Shown piece by piece: positions 57,072-64,000 of a stretch of DNA of 64,000 nucleotides (the first letter of the stretch is position 1; the number at the start of each line of letters is the position of its first letter). A model generated the notes under the pieces. The model was not told the origin of the DNA. It saw only the letters and a program-made list of their open reading frames with translations, and ran no database searches. The translations under genes and the position numbers were made by a program. Source of the DNA: Streptomyces bluensis (GTDB lineage Bacteria; Actinomycetota; Actinomycetes; Streptomycetales; Streptomycetaceae). The DNA lies in contig NZ_BMVM01000026.1 of NCBI RefSeq assembly GCF_014650715.1, positions 21,999 through 85,998 on the forward strand. The letters run 5' to 3'.

Positions 57072-57902
57072 TCAAAGGTGCGCAGGAACCACCTCCCACG
57101 TCCACCGAACCCGCAGGAGCCCGCAGCCGATGCCACACAACGACGACCGCAAGCTCCGAGCCGTCACGACCTTCCAGCGCCGGGTCCTCAACCCGGTCAT
57201 GCGCCGGGTCCCGTTCCAGACGGCACTGGAGACCACGGGCCGCACCTCCGGCCTGCCCCGCCGCACCCCCGTGGGCGGCCGCCGCGTCGGCGACTCCTTC
57301 TGGCTGGTCTCGGAGCACGGGGAGAGGTCCCAGTACATCCGCAACATTCGCGCCAACCCGCGGGTGCGTGTACGGATCGGGGGACGGTGGCATGAAGGAA
57401 CGGCCCATGTCCTGCCCGACGACGACGCCCTGGCCCGCCTGCGTACCCTGCCCCGGTCCAACAGCGCGGTGGTGCGGCTGGTGGGGACGGGTCTGCTGAC
57501 GGTGCGGGTGGATCTGGAGGACTGAGTGCTGAGGACCCGCCGCACATCCGAGATGAAATCTCCCATGCAGGCGGCAAGCCCGTCCCATGAAATGGGAGCA
57601 CTTTTCACTTCCGGCGTGAACATGGACCCGACCGTCCATCCTGCTTCTCCGCGGAGAATCACTACCGCGCCCGGATCCTCGAAGGAGAGCGAGGAGAAGT
57701 GGAAGTCCGGAGCTCGCGACTCGCCCAGCGGCAGCCAGCGCGCCAGCTCGCGAGCCAACTCCGCCACAGGAAAGCCGGGCTCGGAGTAGGTCACTTCACG
57801 CCCGTCGACGATCTCGATGAATGCTTCGATGTTCACGAGGTGGTCCGCAACCGTCGCCCCTCTCAGCTCGTTCGCGTTGATGTCGCGGTAGAGCATCCGC
57901 AT
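57072..57902 (-). CDS. DUF7878-like protein without its own stop codon
   Basis: The first ~122 codons look like a real small cytosolic protein: MLYRDINANELRGATVADHL, IEIVDGREVTYSEPGFPVAE, DFHFSSLSFEDPGAVVILRG then GWTVGSMFTPE. I recall this as DUF7878, found near polymorphic toxins and possibly immunity-like. After FISDVRRVLSTQ (about 57535) the frame runs on for ~150 codons antisense through the nitroreductase gene as Arg/Ser/Thr-rich nonsense. The natural 3' end was therefore probably lost at a junction near 57530. GAGGTGATTCG precedes the ATG, so translation could start well. Confidence 0.6.
   Translation of the reverse strand: MRMLYRDINANELRGATVADHLVNIEAFIEIVDGREVTYSEPGFPVAELARELARWLPLGESRAPDFHFSSLSFEDPGAVVILRGEAGWTVGSMFTPEVKSAPISWDGLAACMGDFISDVRRVLSTQSSRSTRTVSRPVPTSRTTALLDRGRVRRRARASSSGRTWAVPSCHRPPIRTRTRGLARMLRMYWDLSPCSETSQKESPTRRPPTGVRRGRPEVRPVVSSAVWNGTRRMTGLRTRRWKVVTARSLRSSLCGIGCGLLRVRWTWEVVPAHL
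57130..57525 (+). CDS. deazaflavin (F420)-dependent nitroreductase family protein (Ddn/DUF385)
   Basis: 131 aa split-barrel protein. The family pattern is clear: LETTGRTSGLPRRTPVGGRR then VGDSFWLVSEHGERSQYIRN and IRANPRVRVRIGGRWHEGTA. Members use reduced F420 to reduce nitro groups or enones; fbiC nearby supplies the cofactor. The ATG at 57130 has CAGGAG about 11 nt before. Divergent to the AraC gene. Its 3' end is overlapped on the other strand by the run-on frame of the DUF7878-like gene. Confidence 0.9.
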   Translation: MPHNDDRKLRAVTTFQRRVLNPVMRRVPFQTALETTGRTSGLPRRTPVGGRRVGDSFWLVSEHGERSQYIRNIRANPRVRVRIGGRWHEGTAHVLPDDDALARLRTLPRSNSAVVRLVGTGLLTVRVDLED

Positions 57903-58023
57903 CGAATCACCTCATGAATTGATCAGGAAGGCGTTGATCAATGCGCCTGGGATGGCATTCCGCTCCCAAGCCCACACGGGCGCCTCACCATATAGCCGGA
58001 GCGAGGCACCCGTACGCGACTCG
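57903..58023 (-). other. coding-like remnant between the immunity and DUF7878-like genes
   Basis: The minus strand reads RKIDESRTGASLRLYGEAP then VWAWERNAIPGALINAFLIN and stop, which looks like a natural protein C-terminus, but it has no start of its own: the frame opens only inside the preceding gene, in another phase. It may be the tail of a lost gene or a frame-shifted extension of the immunity gene. No family recognised. Confidence 0.35.
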
Positions 58024-58368
58024 TCAATCTTTCTGACGGCTTGAGGTCTCACGGTCGCCTGCCGATGTGTTTGCAAGCCAGCAAACGCCTCCCGCAGGTT
58101 CCCATGCGACTTCGTCAAGAGCTTGCACTACTCTCCGCACCACGCCGTCCGCGTCGCCGGCCCATGCCTCGAAGCCGCTCTCTCCCAAGTCGCCCACCGT
58201 GACCAAGCCCCTGTGCAACAAGCGAGCGAGAACCTTCTCGGTGACGTCGCGATGGCTCACCCCGCACCGCTCCGACAGTTCCCTCGCAAGGCCGACCATC
58301 CGGTCCACCGGAACCCAGTCGTCGAGGCCTTCCTCAAGGATTTCGCGGCAGATCTCTTCCTCATTCAT
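58024..58368 (-). CDS. putative immunity protein for the adjacent polymorphic toxin
   Basis: 114 aa, acidic, no signal peptide: MNEEEICREILEEGLDDWVP, VDRMVGLARELSERCGVSHR, then FEAWAGDADGVVRRVVQALDEVAWEP. No family recognised. Its ATG overlaps the toxin stop by 8 nt (ATGAATGA), so the two are translationally coupled, the normal arrangement of toxin and immunity genes. Base composition is lower in GC than in the body of the toxin and similar to the toxin tip, consistent with exchange of tip and immunity gene as one cassette. Function is inferred from position. Confidence 0.65.
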   Translation of the reverse strand: MNEEEICREILEEGLDDWVPVDRMVGLARELSERCGVSHRDVTEKVLARLLHRGLVTVGDLGESGFEAWAGDADGVVRRVVQALDEVAWEPAGGVCWLANTSAGDRETSSRQKD

Positions 58369-61300
58369 CGGGAAGATGCACCTTCATTCCCTTGCCCTGG
58401 GGAGGAAAGATGTCAATTGTCTCTCCGCCCGACCTGGATGCGGTTCGCCACTGGATCACCGTTCCGTCCTCAAGCCTGTAAACATCGGGGATCTTCGGCC
58501 CCCGCGCCGGCAGCTTTTCGGCGTCGGCAGTCCATCGCTCGAACGCGGCCCGCATTTCGGCAACGGAGGACATCTCACGAACGTGCCCCTGTTTCCCCTT
58601 GGGTAGCCCGTCGAACTCACCACGCCACAGGTTGCACTTCTCATTGGAATTGTGAGCCAGAACAGGCGTCGTGCCCGCCAGCACATAGTACGTGTGAAGA
58701 TCGGCGATCGTCAGGTTGTGAACACGCTGCCCGGGCGTGGTCCACGTCTTGCTGGCGTTGACCTGTGCGTAGGTGCCTTCGTCGGTCCGCAGCCGGTCGC
58801 CGGGCTTCAGGTCCGCCGCATCGAGCCAGGCGTTCTTGGCGCCCGCCACCCAGAAGGGGTGCTTGTCGGTGGCGATCAGTGTGCCGGTCGACTCCGCGTC
58901 GGGGCCCGCGACCGTGATGTCGACGAGGTTCTTCTGGCCTTCACCCGTGATGGTCGCCTGAACACTCTTGGCCGCTGTCTCGCCAGACTGCGGGTCGGTG
59001 GCCAGTACCTGGTCGCCGACGCGAACGTCCTCGATCGGCTTGGTCCGCCGGTCGGCCATCAGGACACGGGTGCCCGGTACGAAGCTGTTCATCTGGCATG
59101 GCTTCAGCCTCTTGAGCGCCTTGAGCTTGAAGGCACTGAGGGCGAGGCCCTTGAGACACGAGAGCTTCTTCGTCTGGAGGCAGTTCTCGATCTCCTCGGC
59201 ACCGACGTACCAGGCGACCAGGCGCTCGAAGTAGGTGCTCTCGGTGCAGGCCATTCCACCGGCTCCGTCACCAGCACAGACCAGGACGGTTCCCGGAGTC
59301 AGGTCTCCCTGCTCCATGTACTCGTCCCGGTACTCACGGAACCGCTTGTCGATGAGCTTTCGAAGCTCCTCGTCCGAGAGCGGCTTGCTGACCCCGCCTG
59401 CCTCCGCTTCCTTCCGCACCTGCTCCTTGAACTCCGCGAGCAGCTTTTCGGCCGCGGTCTTCATGGCCTCCGTCGAGGCCTTGGCTGCCGCGGCGGCGTC
59501 CTTGCCCGCGGCCTCGGCAGAGTTGCTTGCCTGGTACGCGGCGGCATTGGCCTGGGAGGCGTAGTTCGAGGCGAGGCTCGCGGACCTGACGGCTTGTTGC
59601 GCGGAACGGGTCGCCGCCTGTGCGTCCTTGCGGGCCGCCGCCGCGGCGCTGTTCGCCTTCTTGGACGACTCCGCGGCCTTCGCGGCCGACTTGGCTGCCT
59701 GGTCGGCGGACTTGTCGGCCTGCTGGGAGTACTCGGCCGCCTGTTCCGCCGAAGTCCGCGCCTGGTTCGCCCACTTGACGGCCTCGGCGGCGTCCTTGGC
59801 TGCTTCCGCCGCGACACGATGTGCCTCGGCGGCGTCCTTCTGGGCCAGCGCCGCCGACCGGTCGGCCGCCGCGAGAAGGATGTCGACCTCGGCGACGTGG
59901 GCGGCGGTGTTGGCGTCGCGCTGCTGCGCCCGGAACAGACCGATCTGCAGGAACTCCCGCAGGCCGGAGGACGGCCCCGACAGCACCGCCTGGGCCGCGG
60001 CCCTGACCTCGGGACCACCGTTCGCCAGCGCCTGGGCCACCGCGACGCGGTCGTCGTCCTCACGGGCCTTGAACTGGCCCACCTCCAGGAACTGGTGCAG
60101 GTCGTCCGCGGTACCGTCCAGAGCCTTGTTGGCGGCGGCCTTCACACCCGGCCCGCCCGCGGCCATGATCTGGGCGACGGTGACGCGGTCGTCGTGTTCC
60201 TTGCCCGGATAGGCCTTCGTCCGCAGGAAGTCCCGTACCTGCGCGACCGGCTTGTCCAGCACGTCCAGTGCCGCCTGCCGCTGCGCCGGCTTGTCCGTGG
60301 TGTTGGCTATGTGCGCCACGCTCGCGCGGTCGTCCTGCTCCAATGCCACCGTCAGAGCGGCACGGACGAACTCCTCGACGTCGGCGTCGGTACCCATCAG
60401 GGCGGTCTCGGCGGCGCTGCGAGCCCAAGTCCCGCCGGCGGGGAGCAGGTTGATCGCGACCTGGCGTCCCTTGGCGGCCGTGACCTTCGCATCGGACGCC
60501 GCGACGGCCTCGTCCCACAACTTCTGCGTCTCGGCATTGAGCTGCTGAATCCGGCCCGCTTCCCACTGGGCGGCGGCGCCCCGCGCGTCCTCGGCCTTCT
60601 TGGCCTCCTCCGCCGCCAGGACGTTCTCTTCCTGCTGCTGGATCAGCCGCTCTTCGTCCGCCTTACGCGCCAGCTCCGCCACCGTCTTGGCCTGGTCGGC
60701 GGCGCTCTGGGCGTCGGCCGCGGCCTCGGTCGCGGCGTCGGCCGCGGCCTTGGACTCCTTCGCGGCGTCCACCGCCTTGCCCGCTTCGTCGGCGGCCTTG
60801 TTCGCGGCCCTGGCCGCCGCCTCGGCGTGATCCGCGGCGTCGTTGGCGGCCGTACGCGACTGCCGGGCGGCCGTGGCGGCCTGTTTGGCGTTGGACTGGG
60901 CGGCGTTGGCCGCACGCGTGGCCTGGCCGGCCAGTCGCCTGGCCCTTGCCGCCGCAACCTCGGCCTCGGTGGACTTGGCACCGGCCTCACCGGCCCAGCG
61001 GCCCGCCTCAGCCGCTGCCGAGGCAGCCGCCGCGGCGTTGACCCCAGCGCTGGCCGCCGCCCCGGCCGCCTCCCCCGCCGCCTCCGCGGCGATACCGGCC
61101 TGCTCGGCCGCCTTGGCCGCCTTCCGCGCACCGTCAGCGGCGGCGTTCGCGTTCTGTGCGGCTACCCTGGCGTCCTCAGCCCGCTTGGCATCGGCGGCCG
61201 TGGCCGCGGCAGCCGACCTGGCCGTGGATGCCGCGTTGCCCGCCCGGCTCGCCGCATACGCCGCCTGCGCGGCCGCCGTAGCGGCAACCCGCGCCGCCCG

Positions 61301-62245
61301 GTTGGCCGCCGCAGCCGACGACACCGCCGTACGCGCCGCCTGAGCCGCCCGGTCAGCTGCGGAAGCCGCCCGCGACGCTGCCGCAGCCGCCTTTCCGGCC
61401 GAAGACTTCGCCTCCTCCGCCTCCTTCGCCGCGACCTGCGCCGCCTCCTTGGCGCGCTGCGTCGCCTTCGCCGCCTTGGCCGCTTCCTCCTTGGCCTCCT
61501 CGGTCAGCCGGGCGGCCTGCTTCTGCGCCTTGTCTGCGAGCGCTGCCAACTGGGCGACGGTCAGCGTCTCCTGGTCCCGTGCGGCCGCGACCTGCCAGCC
61601 CTCGTCGAGGAACTCCTGTACGTCCTCGGGAGTGCCGTCCAGGACCTGGTTGGCGACTTTCTTCACATTCGGGCCGCCCGCCGCCATCAGCTGGGCGACC
61701 TGAACCCGGTTGTCCTCCTCCCGAGCCTTGTACTGGCCCTGGTCGATGAATTTCTTCCAGTCGTCAGCGGAACCGTTGAGCGCCTTGTTCGCGGCTTCCT
61801 TGATCCCCGGCCCGCCCGCGGCCATGATCTGCGCCACCTGCACCCGCAGGTCGTCGTCATAGGGCTGGACGATGCCCTCGTCCAGGAACTTCTGCAGCTC
61901 CTCGACCCCGCCGTCCAGAGCGGTGTTGGCGGCCTCCCGCACACCCGGCCCGCCCATGGCCATGACCTGCGCCACCTGCACCCGCAGGTCCTGTTCCTCC
62001 AGGACTGGCAGATCCTGGTTCATGAACGTGTCGACGTCCTGATCCGGACTGAGCAGGACGGCCTCAGCAGCCCGCCGTACGCCCGGGCCGCCGTACTCCC
62101 AGTACCAGAGCACATCGGATCTGTCGTACGCGGGCCCTTCGTCATCCGCGGCGGCGGGACCCGCGTCCACACCCGCCAGCAGCGCCAGAGCCATCAGCGT
62201 CGCCACGACGCCGCGCCGCCCCGACGCACTTCTTAATTTCCTCAC
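58361..62245 (-). CDS. secreted polymorphic toxin: ALF repeats, Ala-rich coils, HINT domain, novel C-terminal tip
   Basis: 1294 aa. Sec signal (MRKLRSASGRRGVVATLMAL, cleavage after PAAA); ALF repeats at ~45-225 and ~600-775 (pattern DRVTVAQIMAAGGPGVKAAA, NKALDGTADDLHQFLE); two very long Ala-rich coiled coils (~235-590 and ~785-950); a HINT autoprotease (~1050-1199: NSFVPGTRVLMADRRTKPIE to TTPVLAHN); and a 95-residue tip with DGTVIQWRTASRSGGETIDI and KVHLPDE that I cannot assign. HINT would release the tip. Start is the GTG with GAGGAAGAGGG upstream; codon 4 is TTA, so bldA tRNA is needed. Upstream GDPD gene and downstream immunity gene are in the same operon. Confidence 0.85.
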   Translation of the reverse strand: MRKLRSASGRRGVVATLMALALLAGVDAGPAAADDEGPAYDRSDVLWYWEYGGPGVRRAAEAVLLSPDQDVDTFMNQDLPVLEEQDLRVQVAQVMAMGGPGVREAANTALDGGVEELQKFLDEGIVQPYDDDLRVQVAQIMAAGGPGIKEAANKALNGSADDWKKFIDQGQYKAREEDNRVQVAQLMAAGGPNVKKVANQVLDGTPEDVQEFLDEGWQVAAARDQETLTVAQLAALADKAQKQAARLTEEAKEEAAKAAKATQRAKEAAQVAAKEAEEAKSSAGKAAAAASRAASAADRAAQAARTAVSSAAAANRAARVAATAAAQAAYAASRAGNAASTARSAAAATAADAKRAEDARVAAQNANAAADGARKAAKAAEQAGIAAEAAGEAAGAAASAGVNAAAAASAAAEAGRWAGEAGAKSTEAEVAAARARRLAGQATRAANAAQSNAKQAATAARQSRTAANDAADHAEAAARAANKAADEAGKAVDAAKESKAAADAATEAAADAQSAADQAKTVAELARKADEERLIQQQEENVLAAEEAKKAEDARGAAAQWEAGRIQQLNAETQKLWDEAVAASDAKVTAAKGRQVAINLLPAGGTWARSAAETALMGTDADVEEFVRAALTVALEQDDRASVAHIANTTDKPAQRQAALDVLDKPVAQVRDFLRTKAYPGKEHDDRVTVAQIMAAGGPGVKAAANKALDGTADDLHQFLEVGQFKAREDDDRVAVAQALANGGPEVRAAAQAVLSGPSSGLREFLQIGLFRAQQRDANTAAHVAEVDILLAAADRSAALAQKDAAEAHRVAAEAAKDAAEAVKWANQARTSAEQAAEYSQQADKSADQAAKSAAKAAESSKKANSAAAAARKDAQAATRSAQQAVRSASLASNYASQANAAAYQASNSAEAAGKDAAAAAKASTEAMKTAAEKLLAEFKEQVRKEAEAGGVSKPLSDEELRKLIDKRFREYRDEYMEQGDLTPGTVLVCAGDGAGGMACTESTYFERLVAWYVGAEEIENCLQTKKLSCLKGLALSAFKLKALKRLKPCQMNSFVPGTRVLMADRRTKPIEDVRVGDQVLATDPQSGETAAKSVQATITGEGQKNLVDITVAGPDAESTGTLIATDKHPFWVAGAKNAWLDAADLKPGDRLRTDEGTYAQVNASKTWTTPGQRVHNLTIADLHTYYVLAGTTPVLAHNSNEKCNLWRGEFDGLPKGKQGHVREMSSVAEMRAAFERWTADAEKLPARGPKIPDVYRLEDGTVIQWRTASRSGGETIDIFPPQGKGMKVHLPDE
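62234..62236 (-). promoter_or_regulatory. TTA codon (bldA control point) at codon 4 of the toxin gene
   Basis: Reading GTG AGG AAA TTA AGA from the preferred start. In streptomycetes UUA is read only by the bldA tRNA, which is abundant late in development, so this codon would hold back translation in young mycelium. If the start were further upstream the TTA would still be in frame. Confidence 0.7.
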
Positions 62246-62285
62246 CAATTCCCTCTTCCTCAACGACACGTCACTTTTCGATGCG

Positions 62286-64000
62286 TCACTTCTCGACACA
62301 GTTCTGGTCCCGCCACGCGACGAACCGCTCCGGCCCATTGGTGATGACGCCGTCCACACCCCACGAAGCCGTGGTCTTCCACTGGCTGTCGCTGTCGACC
62401 GTCCAGACGAAGACATCGACACCGGCCGCCTTCAACTGGTCGACCACTGCGGGGCGGGCGGAAAGGCCGGTGAACTTCACCGCGTAGGTGCTGAGCTTCA
62501 ACGCACGGGCCGTGGCCACAGGATCGGCGTCGAGTGTGGAGCGCAGCAGCGCGACCTCGGTCCTGTGAGTGGAGGCCGCCACGTCCCGCACCACGTCCTC
62601 GTCGAAGGACTGGAGCAGCGTCCGATCGGTCATACCGGCCTCGGAGACCACCCTGAGGGCTTGGTCGACGGCCGCGGAGGTCTGTGGCCCCTTGATCTCC
62701 AGCAGAAGCCGGGCGGACCTGGGCTTGAGGGAGGACAGCGCCTGTTCCAGCGTGGGAACGCTCCCACCGCCCGTCACCGTGAGCCTGGAGATTTCCTCGG
62801 CGGTGAGCTGGTCGACGCGCCCGGTGCCGTCGGTCGTCCGGTCGACGGTGTCGTCGTGCATGAGGACGGGCCGGCCGTCCTTGGTGAACTGCACATCGGT
62901 CTCGACCCAGTCCGCGCCGCGATCGGCCGCCGCCTCCAGGGAGGCGATCGTGTTCTCCGGGGCGATCTCGGGTGCGCCCCGGTGCCCGATCGCGTACGTA
63001 CGGGAGCAGCCGATCACGACGGGCCGGTCCCAGACGCGTACGGCGTCGACGGTTCCGGCGAAGTGCTCCTGGAAGGTGCCCTGGTAGTACACCCGGCCGA
63101 TCTGGAGGCCGCCCGACGCGCGCCACGGGGTGGTGAAGTCGGCCGCCGCCTGGGGCTTGCCGTTCACGAACAGCTGGATCTTCTTCGCCGACGCGTCGTA
63201 CACCCCGGCCAGATGCGTCCACACCCCGGTCTGCGCCACGTCCGTACTCATCGACCGGACGATCGCCGTGTCGTCGGCGTCCTTCGTGTGCCGGTTGAAC
63301 ACCCACTTGTCGTAGGCCTTCGAGTAGTACAGCTGGAACCCGCTCGCGCGATTCCCCGCCTGCGACAGGAACGTGTGGTTCCTGTCCTTGTCGTCCAACT
63401 TCACCCACGCCGACACCGAGAACGACTTCGTCGTGTCCACCACCGGACCCGCCGTCGCCGCGTACGCCGACGTCCCGTTCAGCCGCAACCCGGTGCCGTT
63501 TCTGCCTGCGGCACCGAGCCTGGCGCCGCCCCCGGCGACCGTCGCCACCGGACCGGCGCCCATGCCTCCACTGACCTGCGTCGCACCGGCGCCCTCGTCC
63601 AGCGGGAACGAGGCCAACTCCTGCAGACGCTCCGGTAACTCGCCGCCGTACATCGATGCAGCGTCGGCCTCCGTCACCGCCGACTGAACCGTCCGCACCT
63701 CGTCGATGAGGCCGGCCGCGTTCTCCTTCCAGGCGCCCTGCCAGCGCAGCCTGCCGATCTGCAGGCCGCCAGTGGCCCGCCAGGCGGCGGTGACCTGCAC
63801 CGACTGCTGGAGCCGGCCGTTCACGAACAGCGACAGCGTCTGCCTGTCCGCGTCATAGGACCCGGTCAGGTGGGTCCATACCCCCGGCTGCGCGGCATCC
63901 TTGCTCAGCGCGCGAACGAGATCCGTGTCGTCGGTGTCCGTGGTGTGCCGGTTGAACACCCACTTGTCGTAGGCCTTCGAGTAGTACAGCTGGAACCCGC
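62286..64000 (-). CDS. LamG-containing glycerophosphodiester phosphodiesterase (5' end beyond the window)
   Basis: At least 571 codons. Two concanavalin A/LamG-like modules (for example TKSFSVSAWVKLDDKDRNHT, FVNGKPQAAADFTTPWRASG, LQIGRVYYQG) precede a GDPD domain: AIGHRGAPEIAPENTIASLE, GADWVETDVQFTKDGRPVLM and HDDTVDRTTDG hold the catalytic His and the metal-binding Glu/Asp. It hydrolyses glycerophosphodiesters, possibly teichoic acid parts, and is probably secreted, but its N-terminus is outside the window. The stop is 40 nt before the toxin start, so they may be co-transcribed. The two LamG modules share a 58-bp identical stretch. Confidence 0.85.
   Translation of the reverse strand, partial: GFQLYYSKAYDKWVFNRHTTDTDDTDLVRALSKDAAQPGVWTHLTGSYDADRQTLSLFVNGRLQQSVQVTAAWRATGGLQIGRLRWQGAWKENAAGLIDEVRTVQSAVTEADAASMYGGELPERLQELASFPLDEGAGATQVSGGMGAGPVATVAGGGARLGAAGRNGTGLRLNGTSAYAATAGPVVDTTKSFSVSAWVKLDDKDRNHTFLSQAGNRASGFQLYYSKAYDKWVFNRHTKDADDTAIVRSMSTDVAQTGVWTHLAGVYDASAKKIQLFVNGKPQAAADFTTPWRASGGLQIGRVYYQGTFQEHFAGTVDAVRVWDRPVVIGCSRTYAIGHRGAPEIAPENTIASLEAAADRGADWVETDVQFTKDGRPVLMHDDTVDRTTDGTGRVDQLTAEEISRLTVTGGGSVPTLEQALSSLKPRSARLLLEIKGPQTSAAVDQALRVVSEAGMTDRTLLQSFDEDVVRDVAASTHRTEVALLRSTLDADPVATARALKLSTYAVKFTGLSARPAVVDQLKAAGVDVFVWTVDSDSQWKTTASWGVDGVITNGPERFVAWRDQNCVEK
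63286..63343. repeat. 58-bp exact direct repeat between LamG modules (second copy 63943-64000)
   Basis: From GTGTGCCGGTTGAACACC onwards the two stretches are identical to the window edge, 657 bp (219 codons) apart, coding SKAYDKWVFNRHT on the minus strand. The true length may be greater. It reflects recent duplication or conversion of modules. Confidence 0.9.

Noticed and set aside
57912..58118. 68-codon minus-strand frame starting inside the immunity gene
   Set aside because: Its start overlaps the immunity gene in another phase without a ribosome site; only the part after 58023 looks protein-like and is reported as a remnant.
60000..62236. Very long plus-strand frame antisense to the toxin gene
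   Set aside because: Mirror image of the Ala-rich repeats (Leu/Gly/Arg-rich), not a gene.
1..64000. CRISPR arrays, tRNA or rRNA genes, phage or ICE integration genes
   Set aside because: No regularly spaced repeats, no cloverleaf sequences and no integrase or rRNA-like stretch were noticed on either strand.

Overview
The window is chromosomal DNA of a streptomycete-type actinomycete. The grounds are very high GC with strongly G/C-ending codons, many GTG starts, four-base stop/start overlaps, partially saturated menaquinone and futalosine genes, a CofG-CofH fusion (FbiC), and families typical of Streptomyces (DUF397 with an Xre/DUF5753 regulator, ALF-repeat proteins). Gene order around nuo, nlpC, menG and mqnC matches what I remember of the S. 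coelicolor core chromosome. No rRNA, tRNA, CRISPR array or phage was seen.

Layout. 1-14384 (minus strand): the type I NADH dehydrogenase operon nuoA to nuoM, with nuoM cut by the left edge and nuoN presumably just outside. A Rex-like operator lies upstream of nuoA. 15131-23144: a secreted NlpC/P60 hydrolase, two FAD oxidoreductases (one a geranylgeranyl-reductase type that probably saturates menaquinone), a GNAT enzyme, a PASTA protein, menG, a GH18-like lipoprotein and a small amidohydrolase-like protein. 23212-26478: mqnC and mqnA of the futalosine menaquinone route, flanking a prepilin peptidase. Respiratory complex I and its quinone supply are thus encoded close together. 26864: a cold-shock gene with a clear terminator, then about 1.1 kb of decayed and repetitive sequence.

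28182-39328 is accessory: a SRPBCC protein, a DUF2235 hydrolase, a secreted HExxH protein preceded by a perfect CebR-type box, an MFS exporter with a divergent ArsR regulator, a glutathione peroxidase, a merR gene broken by a 267-bp IS200/IS605-type element that keeps both end hairpins but no transposase, an altered ADP-ribosylglycohydrolase homologue, a DUF397/Xre pair and a GPP34 protein. 39568-50505: a D,D-carboxypeptidase with a long acidic cytoplasmic tail, a polytopic membrane protein, a sodium/solute symporter with a short-chain dehydrogenase and an EthD-like protein, and a STAND ATPase with TPRs. 50819-57525: a DUF2165 membrane protein, fbiC, a secreted PHP hydrolase, an AraC regulator and a deazaflavin-dependent nitroreductase.

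The right end (57072-64000, minus strand) is a polymorphic-toxin locus: a LamG-glycerophosphodiester phosphodiesterase (cut by the window edge), a 1294-residue secreted ALF-repeat protein with a HINT domain and an unrecognised 95-residue C-terminal tip, an overlapping putative immunity gene, and a DUF7878-like gene that has lost its own stop. The toxin carries a TTA codon at position 4, which suggests bldA-dependent, developmentally timed translation. The most unusual items are the transposase-less IS605 element with a possible omega-RNA, the toxin/immunity tip, the CebR box, and a patch of atypical codon use inside nuoF.
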